NCBI GenBank assembly: GCA_973895155.1
Contig: OZ316894.1
Coordinates: forward strand, 26,474,001 to 26,538,000
Direction: 5' to 3'
Source: Marsupella aquatica
Taxonomy: Eukaryota > Marchantiophyta
Length of the DNA stretch: 64,000 nt
The translations under genes and the position numbers were made by a program. Below are positions 62,621 to 64,000 of the stretch, piece after piece. The notes beneath the pieces were generated by a model, which did not search any database, was not told where the DNA came from, and saw only the letters and a list, made by a program, of their open reading frames with translations. Position 1 is the stretch's first letter. Each line of letters begins with the position of its first letter.

Positions 62621-62807
62621 AGGGACATATTTTATGCAACATGGTTTCCACATTAACATCATTTGCACAATGGCATCTTTTTCACATGGACATCTTTATG
62701 CAACAACATATTTTATGTAACGGCATATTTTACGACCCAGCTTCTTGTCTGCAACTACATCCTGTTCGAAACTACATCTTTTGTGCAACACATGGGTGTT
62801 GAGCTAG
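62621..62807 (+). mobile_element. Helitron 3' region and tail
   Basis: Degenerate (a)catcttt/tgcaac units lead into gtgcaacacatgggtgttga and terminal CTAG before T (62804-62807). The tail type matches the other Helitrons here. The 5' end was not found. Confidence 0.6.
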
Positions 62808-64000
62808 TGACCATACATCATGTTGACTGAGTGTACAAATGATGACATGGCATTATGTGATTGGTCCGTGCTCGTGTTAAGTAAACTACTCTACTCACTT
62901 ATTGTTACTAAAGAGCATCAAATTTTGGTAGTCCCTCAAAATTTGTGTCCATTTTATCTAAGAAAGGGCTTTCTATAACCCCTCTTATGTATGAAAGAGT
63001 TGCAAGCTATGATGTAGACTGGCCCATGACCAAAGAGCAGTTTGATCACAATAAAATTGAATAAATCTTCCTCTCTCCCTCCTAGCTCGCTCATGATTTA
63101 GCTAAATAATGTGTGAACTCCTTCACCCTTACTCATGTTTTAATCCTTGTTGTATGTTCTTAAGACTTTGGTCGGAATATCCTAGGACTACCCTACCTTG
63201 GGATACAAGTTCCAGCTTTGAGATCCCTTCCCTCAGTCAAAATAAGTGGATATAATATAAGGAGAAGACTGCTCTTGAAGCCATTCCTCACACCAAATGT
63301 TGTACTACACAATACTAAGTCATTATTTTTCTGGTGTATCATGCTCCAAGTGAACGCATCATCATTCACAGCCCGGTTCACAGTACCTAAATCCATTGTT
63401 TCATTTTCAGATCACTCCATTCTTCAGTTGCCCATTAAAAATACTCAAGAGAGTGTTGTTGTGCCATTCTCATACTAGAAAGCCTACAAGTGCTTTGTAC
63501 TTGCTCTAGGTGTTCAGTACATGAGTGAGGTAGGATCATGTTCTAGCCATGTTGGGAAAATATGTTCAGGAGAACATTGTGCAGATTGGTTCACATCCCC
63601 AACGTGGCTGCTGTTAAAGACCACAGTAGAGTGCATGAACTGTTGCGAATATAACCACTCATTTTCCTGCAAGTGTTTTCCAACAAGACCTTATTTTGTT
63701 AGTAGAGTGTCCACTTTGATTACAGTGCACGTTTGTGGTTAGTGCATCCATTATGTGAGAACTCCCATTATTTAATGCCATGCCCGTGAATCTTGTAAGC
63801 CTATTTGTTTCTTGTGGTTGGTACTTCATGTTACAAGAGCAACTCAAAAGTTGTTGAAGTTTAGTTGACCACCATATTACTTATTTGATCTGAGTGGTCT
63901 GATTGGATCAAGTTGATGTAGTCATTGCTACCCATGATGATTGTAACAAAGAATAAAGCCAACGGAGTGGTAGTCATGTTTGTCCCATGGAGCGCTTCCA
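62808..64000. other. Spacer to window end, no gene seen
   Basis: AT-rich. ORFs at 63218-63742 have no motif. Confidence 0.4.

Noticed and set aside
63218-63742. ORFs near the window end
   Set aside because: Short, no motif and no consistent coding signal. The window ends before any neighbouring gene can be judged.

Overview
The window is nuclear DNA of a land plant. Four spliced, intron-rich genes are recognisable: a plant-type FG nucleoporin, the Paf1-complex subunit LEO1/VIP4, a taxilin, and plastid enoyl-ACP reductase. A fifth encodes a small protein with a probable chloroplast leader. Short exons, GT..AG introns of about 100-700 bases and Helitrons with plant-like ends fit this. A seedless plant such as a moss is my guess from gene structure and divergence; the sequence does not prove it.

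Layout: 122-3989 (+) is the 3' part of a NUP136/NUP1-like gene. 3990-8755 is intergenic, with a foldback element at 6871-7340. 8756-13487 (+) is LEO1 in 11 exons. 13488-37200 is a transposon-rich block. It holds four same-strand copies of an unfamiliar 1.45-1.5 kb element with 5-bp target duplications, Helitrons carrying an internal minisatellite, a broken non-LTR reverse transcriptase and a broken ORF of about 1,200 codons with a long coiled coil. 38476-43070 (+) is taxilin in 12 exons. 45115-46788 (-) is the six-cysteine, probably plastid protein. 47160-54000 is again repeat-rich: a Helitron, a MITE with a perfect 8-bp target duplication, and several minisatellites. 54612-58031 (+) is enoyl-ACP reductase in 12 exons. 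58032-64000 has a degraded minus-strand coding relic and a Helitron tail, but no gene I can support.

The genes look like independent housekeeping genes (nuclear pore, transcription elongation, vesicle traffic, plastid fatty acid synthesis, plastid protein) rather than a pathway cluster. In all four genes whose start and stop lie in the window, the exon lengths add up to a whole number of codons, which supports the splice models. The least familiar content is the mobile DNA, above all the 1.5 kb family, whose four insertions can be partly ordered in time by nesting.
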